The translations under genes were made by a program, and so were the position numbers. 64,000 nucleotides of DNA from Clostridia bacterium (GTDB lineage: Bacteria; Bacillota; DSM-521; Neomoorellales; SLTJ01): assembly GCA_024653205.1 (NCBI GenBank), contig JANLFO010000001.1, positions 1 through 64,000 on the forward strand, in the 5' to 3' direction. Within the stretch, counting starts at the first letter, position 1. Every line of letters begins with the position of its first letter. The notes under the pieces are model-generated. The model saw nothing but the letters and a program-made list of their open reading frames with translations, was not told the origin of the DNA and did not search any database. Of this stretch, positions 1 to 8,525 are shown piece after piece.

Positions 1-480
1 CGAACGAAGGAATGATGGGGCCTAGACCCCGGGAGACATGATAGGGTAGCCGAGGGCCAAAAAGGTGAGGGTGCCACCCAAAACTGGACCAAGTATTAAT
101 CCACACCTGAAAGGGGGAAACGATGAAGGTTAACCCGGCAGGTTTCCCAGGGCGGCTGTGGGTATGACGCGGTTATGGACTCTGGGGCCAACCCCATGGT
201 GGTGGCAGTTTAATTCGGAGCTTTAATCCTGAGTTGCCCACAGGGATCCACAACCGCTTGGCAGCGCCACGGGTGAGAGAACAGACTGCTGCCGGTACCA
301 ACGAGCCAAACCATTTTCAAACTGGCACGCCCTATTCGATGGGGGTGCTGCCCACATATCCACAGCCGCGCCTGCTCCTGCTGGGCCGGCAAAACCAAAA
401 AGCCCCCAAATTCCCCAGCAAGACCCCAAGATTCTATGAGCGCGGGAGTTTGGAGGAGTTGAAAGCTAAATCATTGAGAT
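1..480. other. Leading region without a supported gene
   Basis: I see no convincing coding region here. An 82-codon frame on the plus strand (234-482) has low-complexity, proline-rich translation and no clear family, and the minus-strand frames are no better. The stretch around 115-180 has a strong ribosome-binding-like run followed by an ATG that opens only a 14-codon frame. The region may be the edge of a decayed mobile element, but I recognise no transposase or intron motif. Confidence 0.4.
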
Positions 481-494
481 AGGAGGTTCGTATC

Positions 495-815
495 ATGAAG
501 GAGATAGTTCTGTATAACCTCAAGGATGAGGTTACCGAAGAGCAGTACGAAGCCTACTTCCGTAACAAGAAGGGGCCGGCCTTTGCCGCCTTTCCCTCCT
601 GCCGGAGCGTAACCCTCAACAAGGTGGTGGACTCCAAGACCGGTTCCATCCCCTACCGGTACGTGGCGGTGGTTGAGATCGCCGACCCGGCGGGCTGGGA
701 GAAGGACACCGCCTCCGAGGTGTTCCAGGAGATCCTGCGGGAGTGGGGGGAAATGGTGAAGGAAGGGGCCCATATTCTCTTTGCCGAAGAAGTGGGAAGG
801 TGGGAGAAAGAGTAA
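495..815 (+). CDS. Small HapK/REDY-like protein
   Basis: A 106-residue soluble protein beginning MKEIVLYNLKDEVTEEQYEA. The N-terminal strand, the EEQYEAYFRNKKGPAF helix and the later YVAVVEI strand resemble the small HapK/REDY-like dimeric alpha-beta barrel family, whose members bind or process small organic molecules. That assignment is from pattern memory only. The ATG follows a strong AGGAGG at 481-486. No signal peptide, membrane segment or cysteine motif is seen. The gene stands alone and is followed by a large GC-rich hairpin that separates it from the convergent toxin-antitoxin pair. Function is unknown. Confidence 0.7.
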   Translation: MKEIVLYNLKDEVTEEQYEAYFRNKKGPAFAAFPSCRSVTLNKVVDSKTGSIPYRYVAVVEIADPAGWEKDTASEVFQEILREWGEMVKEGAHILFAEEVGRWEKE

Positions 816-829
816 GGGGCTTCTTTTCG

Positions 830-860
830 CCGGGGGCCGGTAGCGAAACCGGTCCCCCGG
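830..860. terminator. GC-rich hairpin between convergent genes
   Basis: CCGGGGGCCGGT (830-841), loop AGCGAA, then ACCGGTCCCCCGG (848-860). This is a 12-bp stem with one bulge, placed between the HapK-like gene and the convergent vapC-like gene. There is no T-tract on either side, so intrinsic termination is unproven. Confidence 0.4.
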
Positions 861-915
861 CCATCGGTTCGGGGGCAGGGCATTTTCTTGCCATTACCTG
901 GGATCATAAGGTTGA

Positions 916-1338
916 TCAGGACTTTGCCAGCGTAAGCTGTCTTATTTCGGGCGGAAGACGGCCGAATTCTGGGTCGCGGTGAACAAGGGTAGCGCCTGTG
1001 GCGGCGGCCAGGCCGGCGATAAAGGCATCGGCGACACTCATTCCTCCTCGGGCCTTTAGTGCCGCTGCCTGCCACAGCAGCGTCTCGTCAGGCCATGCTT
1101 CCTGTAAGTCTAACTCCCGGATCTGGAGGATGAGCTTAACCGCCTCCTCGGCCCCTTCGGTGGCGATGGCAAGATAGGCGATTTCGAAAATGGTCATGAA
1201 GGACAGATACACAATGGCCTCGCCGCGAGCCGCCTCCGCCAGGATTCGCCCTACCTCTTCCGCCCCCTCCTCGTCTTGATAGTAGGCCAGTAGGGCGCTG
1301 GTATCCAGTACGTAACTTGCGGACCCGTTAGTGTCCAT
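916..1338 (-). CDS. PIN-domain toxin (VapC-like)
   Basis: A 140-residue PIN-domain protein, the expected ribonuclease toxin of a type II pair. The N-terminal YVLDTSALLAYY gives the first acidic residue. A mid-protein FEIAYLA glutamate, SVADAFIAGLAA and a C-terminal LVHRDPEFG supply the other acidic positions of the metal site. The start ATG lies 3 nt beyond the stop of the upstream antitoxin gene, so the two are co-transcribed and probably translationally linked. The family cleaves RNA, often tRNA; the target here cannot be read from sequence. All expected motifs are present, so it looks intact. Confidence 0.88.
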   Translation of the reverse strand: MDTNGSASYVLDTSALLAYYQDEEGAEEVGRILAEAARGEAIVYLSFMTIFEIAYLAIATEGAEEAVKLILQIRELDLQEAWPDETLLWQAAALKARGGMSVADAFIAGLAAATGATLVHRDPEFGRLPPEIRQLTLAKS

Positions 1339-1340
1339 GC

Positions 1341-1580
1341 TTATTGCTCCCGCTCCCCGGCCCGGTAAGACAACAGGGCCTGCAGGAGGCGTTTCCCCCG
1401 GCCACTTCCCCTAAAGTCCTGGTGAGCCTCCGGGAGGGGAACTACCTCGATCTTGTCTCCCTTGGGAATCCAGGCCAGGCGGCTTCCTTCGCGGATATGG
1501 TATTGCTCCCGGATGGCCGCGGGAATCACGGTTTGATAGCGTTGACTTACGGTACTCTTGCTGATCCTTTGCGAGGTCAT
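1341..1580 (-). CDS. AbrB/MazE-type antitoxin
   Basis: A 79-residue swapped-hairpin (AbrB/SpoVT/MazE) DNA-binding protein. The diagnostic segment is STVSQRYQTVIPAAIREQYH followed by GSRLAWIPKGDKIEVVPLP. The C-terminal 30 residues would be the toxin-binding tail. It is the first gene of the pair with the PIN toxin and has a strong ribosome-binding site (GAGGAGG, 1589-1595) and its own promoter. By family precedent it neutralises the toxin and represses its own promoter. Confidence 0.88.
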   Translation of the reverse strand: MTSQRISKSTVSQRYQTVIPAAIREQYHIREGSRLAWIPKGDKIEVVPLPEAHQDFRGSGRGKRLLQALLSYRAGEREQ

Positions 1581-1603
1581 AGAGGCAACCTCCTCGTTGA
1601 AAT

Positions 1604-1631
1604 TCTATAGGATGTTTCTCCTGATTGTCAA
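1604..1631 (-). promoter_or_regulatory. Promoter of the AbrB/PIN toxin-antitoxin operon
   Basis: On the minus strand TTGACA (1626-1631), a 16-bp spacer and TATAGA (1604-1609). This is close to the sigma-A consensus and gives a very short leader before the antitoxin ribosome-binding site. Confidence 0.75.
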
Positions 1632-1803
1632 GCAGTCTAGTCTCACGCCTTGTGGTGGCCGAGGATGTCTTGCGATACACTTGTTCTTCAGTATCTAGGT
1701 TCAGGCGCTGTTGAGGCAGCCTGCTTTCACGGGACGGTCATGAAAATCGCCCGGGTTCGCTCTTGGGTGGCTGCAGGATGCTAGGGCCGTCAGAGGGTTC
1801 GGA

Positions 1804-1912
1804 ATCGCTCTTCTTCGCTCCCGATTTGGGGTTGCCAGGCGGGCGAGCCGGAGCCCAGTACTCCGGTGAACTGGGTCAGGAATTGATCAACGCTCTGCGC
1901 TCGGTCAAGTAA
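1804..1912 (+). pseudogene. Possible C-terminal remnant of a TRAP solute-binding protein (DctP)
   Basis: A plus-strand frame ending in TAA at 1910-1912 reads AQYSGELGQELINALRSVK at its end. This resembles the last helix of DctP-type binding proteins, and it lies just upstream of a recognisable DctQ remnant, the usual dctP-dctQ order. No start or upstream DctP body is present. The call rests on position and about 20 residues, so it is tentative. Confidence 0.35.
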
Positions 1913-1990
1913 GGCTTTCAGCCGGTCAGCCCTAGCCGTCCCGGGCCGGTTTCCCGTCCCGGGCGGCTCTTTATTGAAGGGGGGAACACC

Positions 1991-2362
1991 TTGCGTCGAC
2001 TTAACGCTTGGCTGGGCGTTGCTGCCGGTTAGCTGATACTGGTGATGGGCTGTTTGGGCTTCCTGGAGGTGGTGGCTCGGTCGGCCTTCCACCGTCCCAC
2101 CCCGTGGTCCCTGCCCATTTCCCAGTACCTCTTGCTGACGGTCGCCTTTATCGGTACCGGTTACTGCCTGCAGGCCGACGGCCACATAAACATCGAACTC
2201 CTCGTAGATCGGCTTCGGGGAAGTACCAGGAAGGGCGTCGTTTTGTTGGGTTACGCCTTATCGATAGTATACGTGGCCGTAGCCCTGTATTACACCCTGA
2301 AGGCACCCGGCGGTTTCTTTGGGAGCGCAGTCCCGAATCGCCCACCCGCCTACGGAGTTTGA
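1991..2362 (+). pseudogene. Broken TRAP transporter small permease (DctQ)
   Basis: A TTG start at 1991 with a good ribosome-binding run opens a frame interrupted by TAG at 2030-2032 (codon 14). It then continues as a DctQ-like protein with two hydrophobic helices and the typical segment QADGHINIELLVDRLR. The frame runs to a stop at 2360-2362 but loses DctQ similarity after about 2310, where the sequence joins a UbiD-like fragment in another frame. With an early stop and a missing C-terminal third it should be non-functional. DctQ normally pairs with DctM to import organic acids; no dctM is seen. Confidence 0.65.
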
Positions 2363-2588
2363 CGTTATCGGCGGTTTGCTGGGCGAGAGTTTGGAGATGG
2401 TGCGCTGCGAAACCAGCGACCTTTTGGTGCCGGCGCGGGCGGAAATGGTCATCGAAGAAAAGGCTCTGGGATCGGCGGAAATAGAGCGTATGGTGGGCTT
2501 GGTATTGTCCGATGTTTGTACCACCCGGTCGCCTCGGATTCCGTTGCCCGCAGAGGTAGAATCTCTGTTGCGGACCGTGCACCACTAG
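2338..2588 (+). pseudogene. Chimeric remnant: UbiD decarboxylase fragment joined to Fe-alcohol dehydrogenase tail
   Basis: One short frame contains two unrelated pieces. The first, PPTEFDVIGGLLGESLEMVR followed by CETSDLLVPARAEMVIE, matches the central core of UbiD-family (prenyl-FMN) decarboxylases. From about 2460 it changes to AEIERMVGLVLSDVCTTRSP plus a short helix, which resembles the C-terminal end of iron-containing alcohol dehydrogenases (pattern D-x-C-x3-P-R-P). Neither piece has its active-site regions. Together with the upstream DctQ remnant this marks a stretch of repeated deletions. The UbiD part is clear; the dehydrogenase part is weaker. Confidence 0.6.
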
Positions 2589-2616
2589 AGCCGCCACCAT
2601 CCTCCCACGTCTTTAT

Positions 2617-2657
2617 GGGCCCGGCCCGGTCCGCCAGAACTGGATTGGGCCGGGCCC
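2617..2657. repeat. Perfect 11-bp inverted repeat
   Basis: GGGCCCGGCCC (2617-2627) and its exact reverse complement GGGCCGGGCCC (2647-2657) are separated by 19 nt. It lies between the pseudogene block and the convergent RelE-type toxin. It could be a transcription terminator stem, but no T-run follows. Confidence 0.5.
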
Positions 2658-2709
2658 GCCGGATTTCCCTACGCTTGGATTTGCGCCTTCACGGGCATAA
2701 TCCACTTAC

Positions 2710-2964
2710 TCAGTAAACGTCTCCCCTTGGCCCTATAGTGGTGATAACCAACCGCTTTTGTTTCTTGTCCACCATAATCAGCACCCTCCGACCTCCTACC
2801 CGGAGGCTCCATTCCGGCCGACCCTTGAGAGGCTTAACCAGTACCTGCCGGGGGTCTTCCTGGAGCTTCTGGAGAGCATTCAATATCCGCTTTTGCTCCT
2901 TTCGGGGCAGCCGCTCTAGGTAGCGCCGGGCCGGTTGAAGGATGATTACCTGCCACTCAGTCAC
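2710..2964 (-). CDS. RelE/ParE-family toxin
   Basis: An 84-residue protein (GTG start at 2964) of the RelE/ParE superfamily: VTEWQVIILQPARRYLERLP, a basic helix KEQKRILNALQKL, then PLKGRPEWSLRVGGRRVLIM. It lacks obvious extra domains. A longer frame reaches 3009, but GTG 2964 overlaps the stop of the upstream HTH gene by 8 nt (GTGACTGA), typical of coupled antitoxin-toxin genes. Whether it cleaves mRNA (RelE) or poisons gyrase (ParE) cannot be decided from the sequence. Confidence 0.82.
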   Translation of the reverse strand: MTEWQVIILQPARRYLERLPRKEQKRILNALQKLQEDPRQVLVKPLKGRPEWSLRVGGRRVLIMVDKKQKRLVITTIGPRGDVY

Positions 2965-3295
2965 GTTCAGCCTCCAGGAGTTCCCCTCTGACTTTCTCCA
3001 GAGACTCACCCTTGTCCAGGCCGGCCAGGTAGGCCTGCCAGGCTGTTTCGCTTGCCGTAGCTTCCTCAGGGGTTAGAGGCTCATCATAGTCCGCTCCACG
3101 GCGTCCGCTGCCCGCAAGCGGGTTTCCGGCCTCTGAAGCGCTGAAGCGGAACCAGTCCAGGAGTTCTTCTTTAGAGAAACGCCACTGGCCGCCAATTTTG
3201 CGGGCGGGTACCGCTCCTCTTCTGGCGTATCTTCTTAAGGTATACTCGCTGATCTTGAGCATCTTGGCTGCCTCTTCCAGCGTGAGAATCTCCAC
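2957..3295 (-). CDS. Excisionase-type HTH protein, probable antitoxin
   Basis: A 112-residue protein with an N-terminal MerR/excisionase-like helix-turn-helix: LTLEEAAKMLKISEYTLRRY, then GAVPARKIGGQWRFSKEEL. After about residue 55 comes an acidic, probably disordered tail (DEPLTPEEATASETAWQAYL) suited to wrapping a basic toxin. It overlaps the RelE-type gene downstream. This HTH_17-like fold is an unusual antitoxin partner for RelE, which more commonly pairs with RelB, Phd or HigA types. A plain excisionase is the alternative, but there is no integrase nearby. Confidence 0.78.
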   Translation of the reverse strand: MEILTLEEAAKMLKISEYTLRRYARRGAVPARKIGGQWRFSKEELLDWFRFSASEAGNPLAGSGRRGADYDEPLTPEEATASETAWQAYLAGLDKGESLEKVRGELLEAERD

Positions 3296-3427
3296 GGAGA
3301 CATCACCTCTAGCAACAGGTTAGCACAGAGCGCTCAAATCTGCAATATAGTAGACAATCGCGTCGTCCTCGCAGGTTCGGTCCCCGGCGAGTTGCACGTC
3401 TGCTTTGGCGAGCGGTCGCTTCGGACC

Positions 3428-3456
3428 TTGCGGGGTTTTCCAGTAGGGTATATAAT
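3428..3456 (+). promoter_or_regulatory. nadD promoter
   Basis: TTGCGG (3428-3433), a 17-bp spacer and a perfect TATAAT (3451-3456), about 45 nt upstream of the nadD start. It would drive nadD-rsfS-leuS-comEA. Confidence 0.7.
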
Positions 3457-3500
3457 AGCCAGGTGGGAAACCCCAAGGGGAGGTGCCAGGGCGCGGGAAA

Positions 3501-4136
3501 GTGTCTAGGCTGGGCATCATGGGCGGAACCTTCGATCCCATCCATTACGGCCACCTGGTAACGGCCGAGGCGGCCCGTACGGACTTTGGCCTGGAGGCCG
3601 TAATTTTTGTGCCCTCGGGGTCCCCGCCGCACAAGGCGGGTCAGGCGTTGACCCCTGCCCACCACCGCCACCAGATGGTGGTGCTGGCCGTGGCCAGCAA
3701 TCCCTGGTTCAGGGTTTCCCGGGTGGAGATCGACCGGCCGGGTTATTCCTACACCGTGGATACGGTGAGGGAATTCCAGCATCAATACGGCGGAGATGCC
3801 GAGTTTTATTTTATTACCGGCGCGGACGCCATACAGGAGATCCTGGCCTGGCACCGGGTAGACGAGCTACTGGCCCGGTGCCAGTTTATTGCCGCCACCC
3901 GCCCCGGATACCACCTCCAGAGTCTGGGGCAGGTGCTGGGCAAACTGTCGCCGGAGCAGCGCCTGCGCATCCACCTGCTGGAGGTGCCGGCCCTGGCCAT
4001 TTCGTCTACCGACGTGCGCCAGAGGGTGCGCTCGGGTCGGTCCATAAAATACCTGGTTCCGGAGGCGGTGGAGCAATACATTTTCGACCACGGGTTGTAC
4101 CGAGGGCGGGAAGAAAAGGAGGCGGCCGGCCGCTGA
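3501..4136 (+). CDS. nadD: Nicotinate-nucleotide adenylyltransferase
   Basis: Adenylates nicotinate mononucleotide to deamido-NAD with ATP in NAD biosynthesis. The nucleotidyltransferase signature GIMGGTFDPIHYGHL is at the N-terminus, followed by the phosphate-contacting SPPHKAG stretch and a C-terminal AISSTDVRQRVRSGRS. Length (211 residues) is normal. I prefer GTG 3501 because the family starts just before GIMGGTF. An alternative GTG at 3483 sits inside the GGGGAGG ribosome-binding run. The usual Bacillota neighbour yqeK is missing between nadD and rsfS. Confidence 0.95.
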   Translation: MSRLGIMGGTFDPIHYGHLVTAEAARTDFGLEAVIFVPSGSPPHKAGQALTPAHHRHQMVVLAVASNPWFRVSRVEIDRPGYSYTVDTVREFQHQYGGDAEFYFITGADAIQEILAWHRVDELLARCQFIAATRPGYHLQSLGQVLGKLSPEQRLRIHLLEVPALAISSTDVRQRVRSGRSIKYLVPEAVEQYIFDHGLYRGREEKEAAGR

Positions 4137-4177
4137 TGCCCCCGCACAGGGCCGTTCCTCCTGCAGACCAGGGGAGG

Positions 4178-4528
4178 ATGGTGGGTGAGGAGGCAGCCTG
4201 GGAAATGGCCCGGGTGGCCATGAATGCGGCGCTGGACCGCAAGGCCAGGGACGTGCTGGCCTTAGACTTGCGCCGTGTATCCCTGGTGGCGGACTACTTC
4301 GTTCTGGCCAGCGGCACCTCTACCACGCAGACCCGGGCCATAGCCGATCGGGTCACGGAAAAAATGCGGGAGGCCGGCTACACGCTGCTTCACACCGAGG
4401 GTTATAACTCCGCCCTGTGGATTCTTTTGGACTACGGGGCGGTCGTGGTGCACATCTTTCGCGAGGAAGAGCGGCGCTTTTACGACCTGGAGAGACTCTG
4501 GGGCGACGCCGAGGTGCGAACCGTTTAG
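4178..4528 (+). CDS. rsfS: Ribosome silencing factor RsfS
   Basis: Binds ribosomal protein L14 on the 50S subunit and blocks subunit joining, slowing translation on starvation. The 116-residue product carries the family core: RKARDVLALDLRRVSLVADY, FVLASGTSTTQTRAIADRV, TEGYNSALWILLDYGAVVVH and the terminal FYDLERLWGDA. ATG 4178 abuts GGGGAGG. ATG 4205, 11 nt after GAGGAGG, is an alternative that trims nine residues. It sits between nadD and leuS, as in many Bacillota. Confidence 0.93.
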   Translation: MVGEEAAWEMARVAMNAALDRKARDVLALDLRRVSLVADYFVLASGTSTTQTRAIADRVTEKMREAGYTLLHTEGYNSALWILLDYGAVVVHIFREEERRFYDLERLWGDAEVRTV

Positions 4529-4537
4529 GAGGAGACC

Positions 4538-7015
4538 ATGGAAGACCGTTACGATTTCCGGCGCCTGGAGAACAAGTGGCAGAAGGCTTGGGAGGAGCAG
4601 GATCTCTACCGGGTGGAGGAAGGCGGAGAACGGCCCAAGTACTACCTCCTGGAGATGTTTCCCTACCCCTCGGGCAACCTGCATATGGGTCACGTCCGCA
4701 ACTATTCCATCGGCGACGTGGTGGCCCGCTACAAGGTGATGCGGGGGTATAACGTGCTCCACCCCATGGGCTGGGACGCCTTCGGACTTCCGGCGGAGAA
4801 CGCCGCCATCCAGCACGGCATTCATCCGGCGGTGTGGACGCAGAACAACATCGAGAACATGCGGCGCCAGCTCAAGGCCCTGGGCTTCAGTTACGACTGG
4901 GAGCGGGAGATCACCACCTGTCTGCCGGAGTACTACCGCTGGACGCAGTGGCTGTTTCTCCAACTGTACAAGCACGGCCTGGCCTACCGCAGGAAGGCGG
5001 CGGTCAACTGGTGTCCCTCCTGTCAGACCGTGCTGGCCAACGAGCAGGTGGTGGGCGGGCGGTGCGAACGCTGTGAGACCCCGGTAGAGAAGCGCGATCT
5101 GGAGCAGTGGTTCTTCCGCATCACCGCCTATGCCGAACGGCTGCTCGAGGGGCTGGACCGGCTTCCCGGCTGGCCGGAAAAGGTAAAGGTGATGCAGGAG
5201 AACTGGATCGGCAAGAGCTACGGGGTGGAGGTAAAGTTTACCGGCCCCGAGGGCGAGGATCTGACGGTTTTCACCACCCGGCCGGATACCCTCTACGGCG
5301 TTACCTACCTGGTTCTGGCCCCGGAGCACCCCCTGGTGGAGAAGCTGGTGGCCGGGAGGCCGGAGGAACAAGCGGTACGGGACTTTGCCTGGCGGGTGCG
5401 GCAGATGAGCGCCGTGGACCGCACCGCGGCCGACCTGGTCAAGGAGGGGCTGTTTACCGGCGCCTGCGCCCGCCATCCCCTTACCGGTGAGGCCGTGCCC
5501 ATTTGGGTGGCCAACTACGTGCTTCCCGAGTACGGCACCGGTGCGGTGATGGGTGTGCCGGCCCACGACCAGCGGGACTTCGAGTTCGCCCGGGCCTACG
5601 GCCTGCCGGTAAAGCCGGTCATCAGGCCCGCCGAGGGCGGCCCGGAGGAAGGCGGGCTGGCCCAGGCCTACGAGGGTGACGGCGTCATGGTTAACTCGGG
5701 TCCCTTCAGCGGCCTGCCCAACCGGGAGGGGATCGAGCGTCTGGCCGACTACCTGGAGCAATCCGGCCTGGGCTGCCGCACGGTCAACTACCGGTTGCGG
5801 GACTGGCTCATCTCCCGCCAGCGCTACTGGGGGGCTCCCATTCCCATTATCTACTGCGACCGCTGCGGCATCGTGCCGGTTCCCGAGGAGGACCTGCCGG
5901 TGCTGCTCCCCCATGAGGTGCAGTTCAAGCCTACGGGGGAGTCGCCGCTGACCACCTGCCGCGAGTTCCTGGATACCACCTGCCCGCAGTGCGGAGGCCG
6001 GGCACGGCGGGAAAGCGATACCATGGATACTTTCGTGTGCTCCTCCTGGTACTTCCTGCGCTACGCCAGCCCCAACAGCCGTACCCGGGCCTTCCTGCCC
6101 GATAAGGTCAACTACTGGATGCCGGTGGATCAGTACATCGGAGGGGTGGAGCACGCCATCCTGCACCTGATGTACGCCCGCTTCTTTACCAAGGTGCTTT
6201 ACGACCTGGGCCTGGTGGGAGTGGACGAGCCCTTTACCAATCTTCTCACCCAGGGGATGGTACTGAAAGACGGCAGCAAGATGTCCAAGTCCAAGGGCAA
6301 CGTGGTCAGCCCGGAGGATATTATCGCCCGGTACGGCGCCGATACCGCCCGTCTCTTTATCCTTTTTGCTGCGCCGCCGGAAAGGGACCTGGAATGGAGC
6401 GACGCGGGGGTGGAGGGCTGCCACCGCTTCCTCAACCGGGTGTGGCGGCTGGTAAACTCCTTGCTTCCGGCCCTGGGTCCCGCCGGCAGAGCTGCGGCCC
6501 CAGAAAACCCTGCCGATCGGGAGCTGTGGCGGCTGGTGCACGGGACGGTCAAGCGGGTAACGGAGGACATCGAGGAACGGTTCAACTTCAACACCGCCAT
6601 CAGCGCCGTCATGGAGCTGGTCAACGGGCTTTACCGTTACCGGGACGACGTGGCGCCGGCAGAACAGGACCCGGCCCTGCTCCGTGTGGCGGCCGAAACC
6701 CTGGTGCTTCTGCTGGCTCCCTTCGCCCCCCACCTGGCCGAGGAACTGTGGCACCGGCTGGGCCACGTTCAAAGCGTGCACCGCCAGCCCTGGCCGGAGT
6801 ACGACCCCCGGGCGCTGGTGGCGGAAGAGGTGGAAGTGGTGGTGCAGATCAACGGCAAGGTCCGGGACCGCCTGCGCCTGCCCGCCGGCCTGGACGGGGA
6901 AAAGGCCCGCGAGTTCGCCCTGGCGCAGGGCAAGGTGCAGCAGTGGCTGGCGGGTAAGCAGGTCCTCAAAGTGGTGTGGGTTCCGGATAAACTCATAAAC
7001 CTGGTGGTGCGGTAG
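4538..7015 (+). CDS. leuS: Leucyl-tRNA synthetase
   Basis: Charges tRNA-Leu. The class I HIGH motif is HMGH at residues 49-52 and KMSKS is at 581-585 ([10 protein letters not shown]). A connective editing (CP1) domain lies between, with [19 protein letters not shown] and [19 protein letters not shown] typical of post-transfer editing. Zinc-type cysteine pairs occur near [12 protein letters not shown] and CERCETP. The anticodon-binding domain and the C-terminal extension ending [11 protein letters not shown] are present. Length, 825 residues, is normal. ATG follows TAGGAGGAG at good spacing, 9 nt after rsfS. Confidence 0.98.
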   Translation: MEDRYDFRRLENKWQKAWEEQDLYRVEEGGERPKYYLLEMFPYPSGNLHMGHVRNYSIGDVVARYKVMRGYNVLHPMGWDAFGLPAENAAIQHGIHPAVWTQNNIENMRRQLKALGFSYDWEREITTCLPEYYRWTQWLFLQLYKHGLAYRRKAAVNWCPSCQTVLANEQVVGGRCERCETPVEKRDLEQWFFRITAYAERLLEGLDRLPGWPEKVKVMQENWIGKSYGVEVKFTGPEGEDLTVFTTRPDTLYGVTYLVLAPEHPLVEKLVAGRPEEQAVRDFAWRVRQMSAVDRTAADLVKEGLFTGACARHPLTGEAVPIWVANYVLPEYGTGAVMGVPAHDQRDFEFARAYGLPVKPVIRPAEGGPEEGGLAQAYEGDGVMVNSGPFSGLPNREGIERLADYLEQSGLGCRTVNYRLRDWLISRQRYWGAPIPIIYCDRCGIVPVPEEDLPVLLPHEVQFKPTGESPLTTCREFLDTTCPQCGGRARRESDTMDTFVCSSWYFLRYASPNSRTRAFLPDKVNYWMPVDQYIGGVEHAILHLMYARFFTKVLYDLGLVGVDEPFTNLLTQGMVLKDGSKMSKSKGNVVSPEDIIARYGADTARLFILFAAPPERDLEWSDAGVEGCHRFLNRVWRLVNSLLPALGPAGRAAAPENPADRELWRLVHGTVKRVTEDIEERFNFNTAISAVMELVNGLYRYRDDVAPAEQDPALLRVAAETLVLLLAPFAPHLAEELWHRLGHVQSVHRQPWPEYDPRALVAEEVEVVVQINGKVRDRLRLPAGLDGEKAREFALAQGKVQQWLAGKQVLKVVWVPDKLINLVVR

Positions 7016-7025
7016 GGAAACAACC

Positions 7026-7628
7026 GTGGTTTGGGATCGTCGCCTACTGGTGGTGCTGGCGCTTCTGGCCGGTGCCCTGGCCTTTGCCGCCGGGGTCAAG
7101 TACGGGCGCCTGCGGAGCGAGCCGCCCCCGGTCCTGGTTCCGGCGGCGGAAACGGTTTCCGCGACCGAAACCACTTCGGAACAAGAGCCCAAGGCGGTCC
7201 GGGTGCACGTGGCCGGGGCGGTGGCCCGTCCCGGGGTGTACGAGCTGGCCGAAGGGGCCAGAGTCATGGAGGCGGTGCAACAGGCCGGTCCCCTTCCCGA
7301 AGCGGACGTCCACGCCCTTAACCTGGCCGCTCCGCTGGCGGACGGGCAGAAGATCACGGTTCCCCGGCAGGGAGAGTCCCCGGCTGCGGCCGGAGGCCCG
7401 GCGGCGTTCGCACCCGGCGCGGGTGGGGCGGGCGGGCCCATCAACATCAACGTTGCCAGCGCCCAGGAGCTGGAGGCCCTTCCCGGCATAGGGCCCACGC
7501 TGGCCCAGCGGATAGTGGCCTACCGGGAGGAGCACGGGCCTTTTCGTACGGTTGAAGACATAAAGAACGTCTCCGGGATAGGCGAGGGGCGCTACGCCCA
7601 GATCAAGGAGCTGATAACGGTATATTGA
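7026..7628 (+). CDS. comEA: ComEA-type DNA-binding protein
   Basis: A membrane-anchored DNA receptor for transformation. A GTG start gives a short cytoplasmic end, one transmembrane helix (residues about 7-26), a linker, an SLBB domain (VRVHVAGAVARPGVYELAEG to DGQKITVP), a Gly/Ala-rich linker, then two helix-hairpin-helix motifs (INVASAQELEALPGIGPTLA and ISGIGEGRYAQIKEL-like). The 200-residue size fits the Bacillota form. The DNA channel gene comEC, normally next, is absent here, so competence would depend on genes elsewhere. Confidence 0.92.
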   Translation: MVWDRRLLVVLALLAGALAFAAGVKYGRLRSEPPPVLVPAAETVSATETTSEQEPKAVRVHVAGAVARPGVYELAEGARVMEAVQQAGPLPEADVHALNLAAPLADGQKITVPRQGESPAAAGGPAAFAPGAGGAGGPININVASAQELEALPGIGPTLAQRIVAYREEHGPFRTVEDIKNVSGIGEGRYAQIKELITVY

Positions 7629-7657
7629 GAAAAGGAAGCGATGGATCCTCACCTTTC

Positions 7658-7694
7658 GCCGGCAGTCCTGTCCGGAGGAACCGGCACTGCCGGC
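7658..7694. repeat. 9-bp inverted repeat in comEA-crotonase gap
   Basis: GCCGGCAGT (7658-7666) and ACTGCCGGC (7686-7694) form a perfect stem with an inner CCGG pair. It may be a terminator remnant. The GCAGTCC word recalls the arms of the dispersed palindromic elements elsewhere in the window. Confidence 0.4.
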
Positions 7695-7735
7695 AGGGAA
7701 AAGTGAAGATGAGACAGTAAAAGGAGGGGTTTTCC

Positions 7736-8512
7736 TTGGGCGAAAAAGTGACCCTGGAAGTGGCAGAGGCTATTGCCCTGGTGACCGTCAACAACCCGCC
7801 GGTCAACGCCCTTTCCGCTCAGGTATTCGATGAGCTGGAGGCGGCGCTGGACGAGCTCTACCGGCGCCGGGACGTGGGCGCGGTCATCATCACCGGAGCC
7901 GGGGAGCGGGCCTTCGTGGCCGGGGCGGACGTGACCCAGTTTCCCAGCCTGGACGGGGTTTCCGGCGCGGATTTTTCCCGGCGGGGCCAGGGGGTGTTCG
8001 ACAAGATAGAGGAGCTGCCGGTGGTCTCCATTGCCGCGGTGAACGGTGCCGCCCTGGGCGGAGGCTGCGAGCTGGCCCTGGTCTGCGATCTGCGGGTGGC
8101 GGCGGAGAACGCCGTTTTCGGACAGCCCGAAGTCAACCTGGGGGTAATGCCCGGTTACGGGGGCACCCAGCGGCTGCCCCGGCTGATCGGTGCCGGCCTG
8201 GCCAAGGAACTGATCTTCACCGGGGATCCCGTTTCCGCCCAGGAAGCCTACCGGATAGGCCTGGTGAACCGGGTGGCACCCCGGGGCCAGGCGGTGGAGG
8301 AAGCCCGCAACCTGGCGCGCAAGATCCTGAGCCGTGCGCCCATAGGCGTGCGCGTGGCCAAGCAGTGCATCAACCGTGGACTCCAGACTTCCCTCCGAGA
8401 AGGACTGGCCCTGGAGGCCGCCGCTTTTGGGGGACTTTTCGAAACCGAGGACGCCAAGGAAGGAGTAAAGGCCTTCCTGGAGAAACGGGCTCCGGTTTTC
8501 CGGGGTCGATAG
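7736..8512 (+). CDS. Enoyl-CoA hydratase/isomerase (crotonase family)
   Basis: A 258-residue crotonase-fold enzyme that probably hydrates a short-chain enoyl-CoA. The oxyanion-hole segments are RAFVAGADVTQF and NGAALGGGCELALVCDLRVA. Both catalytic glutamates of the hydratase type are in place: Glu112 in GGCEL and Glu132 in QPEVNLGVMPGYGGTQRL. TTG start with AAAGGAGGGG upstream. No thiolase, acyl-CoA dehydrogenase or 3-hydroxyacyl-CoA dehydrogenase is adjacent, so the exact pathway is open. The next gene is a regulator 13 nt downstream. Confidence 0.9.
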   Translation: MGEKVTLEVAEAIALVTVNNPPVNALSAQVFDELEAALDELYRRRDVGAVIITGAGERAFVAGADVTQFPSLDGVSGADFSRRGQGVFDKIEELPVVSIAAVNGAALGGGCELALVCDLRVAAENAVFGQPEVNLGVMPGYGGTQRLPRLIGAGLAKELIFTGDPVSAQEAYRIGLVNRVAPRGQAVEEARNLARKILSRAPIGVRVAKQCINRGLQTSLREGLALEAAAFGGLFETEDAKEGVKAFLEKRAPVFRGR

Positions 8513-8525
8513 AGGTGGAAAGGGA

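Noticed and set aside
1-230. Possible group II intron or insertion-sequence end at the window edge
   Set aside because: Some purine-rich segments look intron-like, but I could not identify domain V, a reverse transcriptase or terminal repeats.
234-482. 82-codon plus-strand frame before the HapK-like gene
   Set aside because: No family similarity, weak start and low-complexity composition.
4262-7498. 1078-codon open frame on the minus strand opposite leuS
   Set aside because: The plus strand encodes intact LeuRS and ComEA. The antisense translation is His/Gly/Pro-rich without domains, a by-product of high GC.
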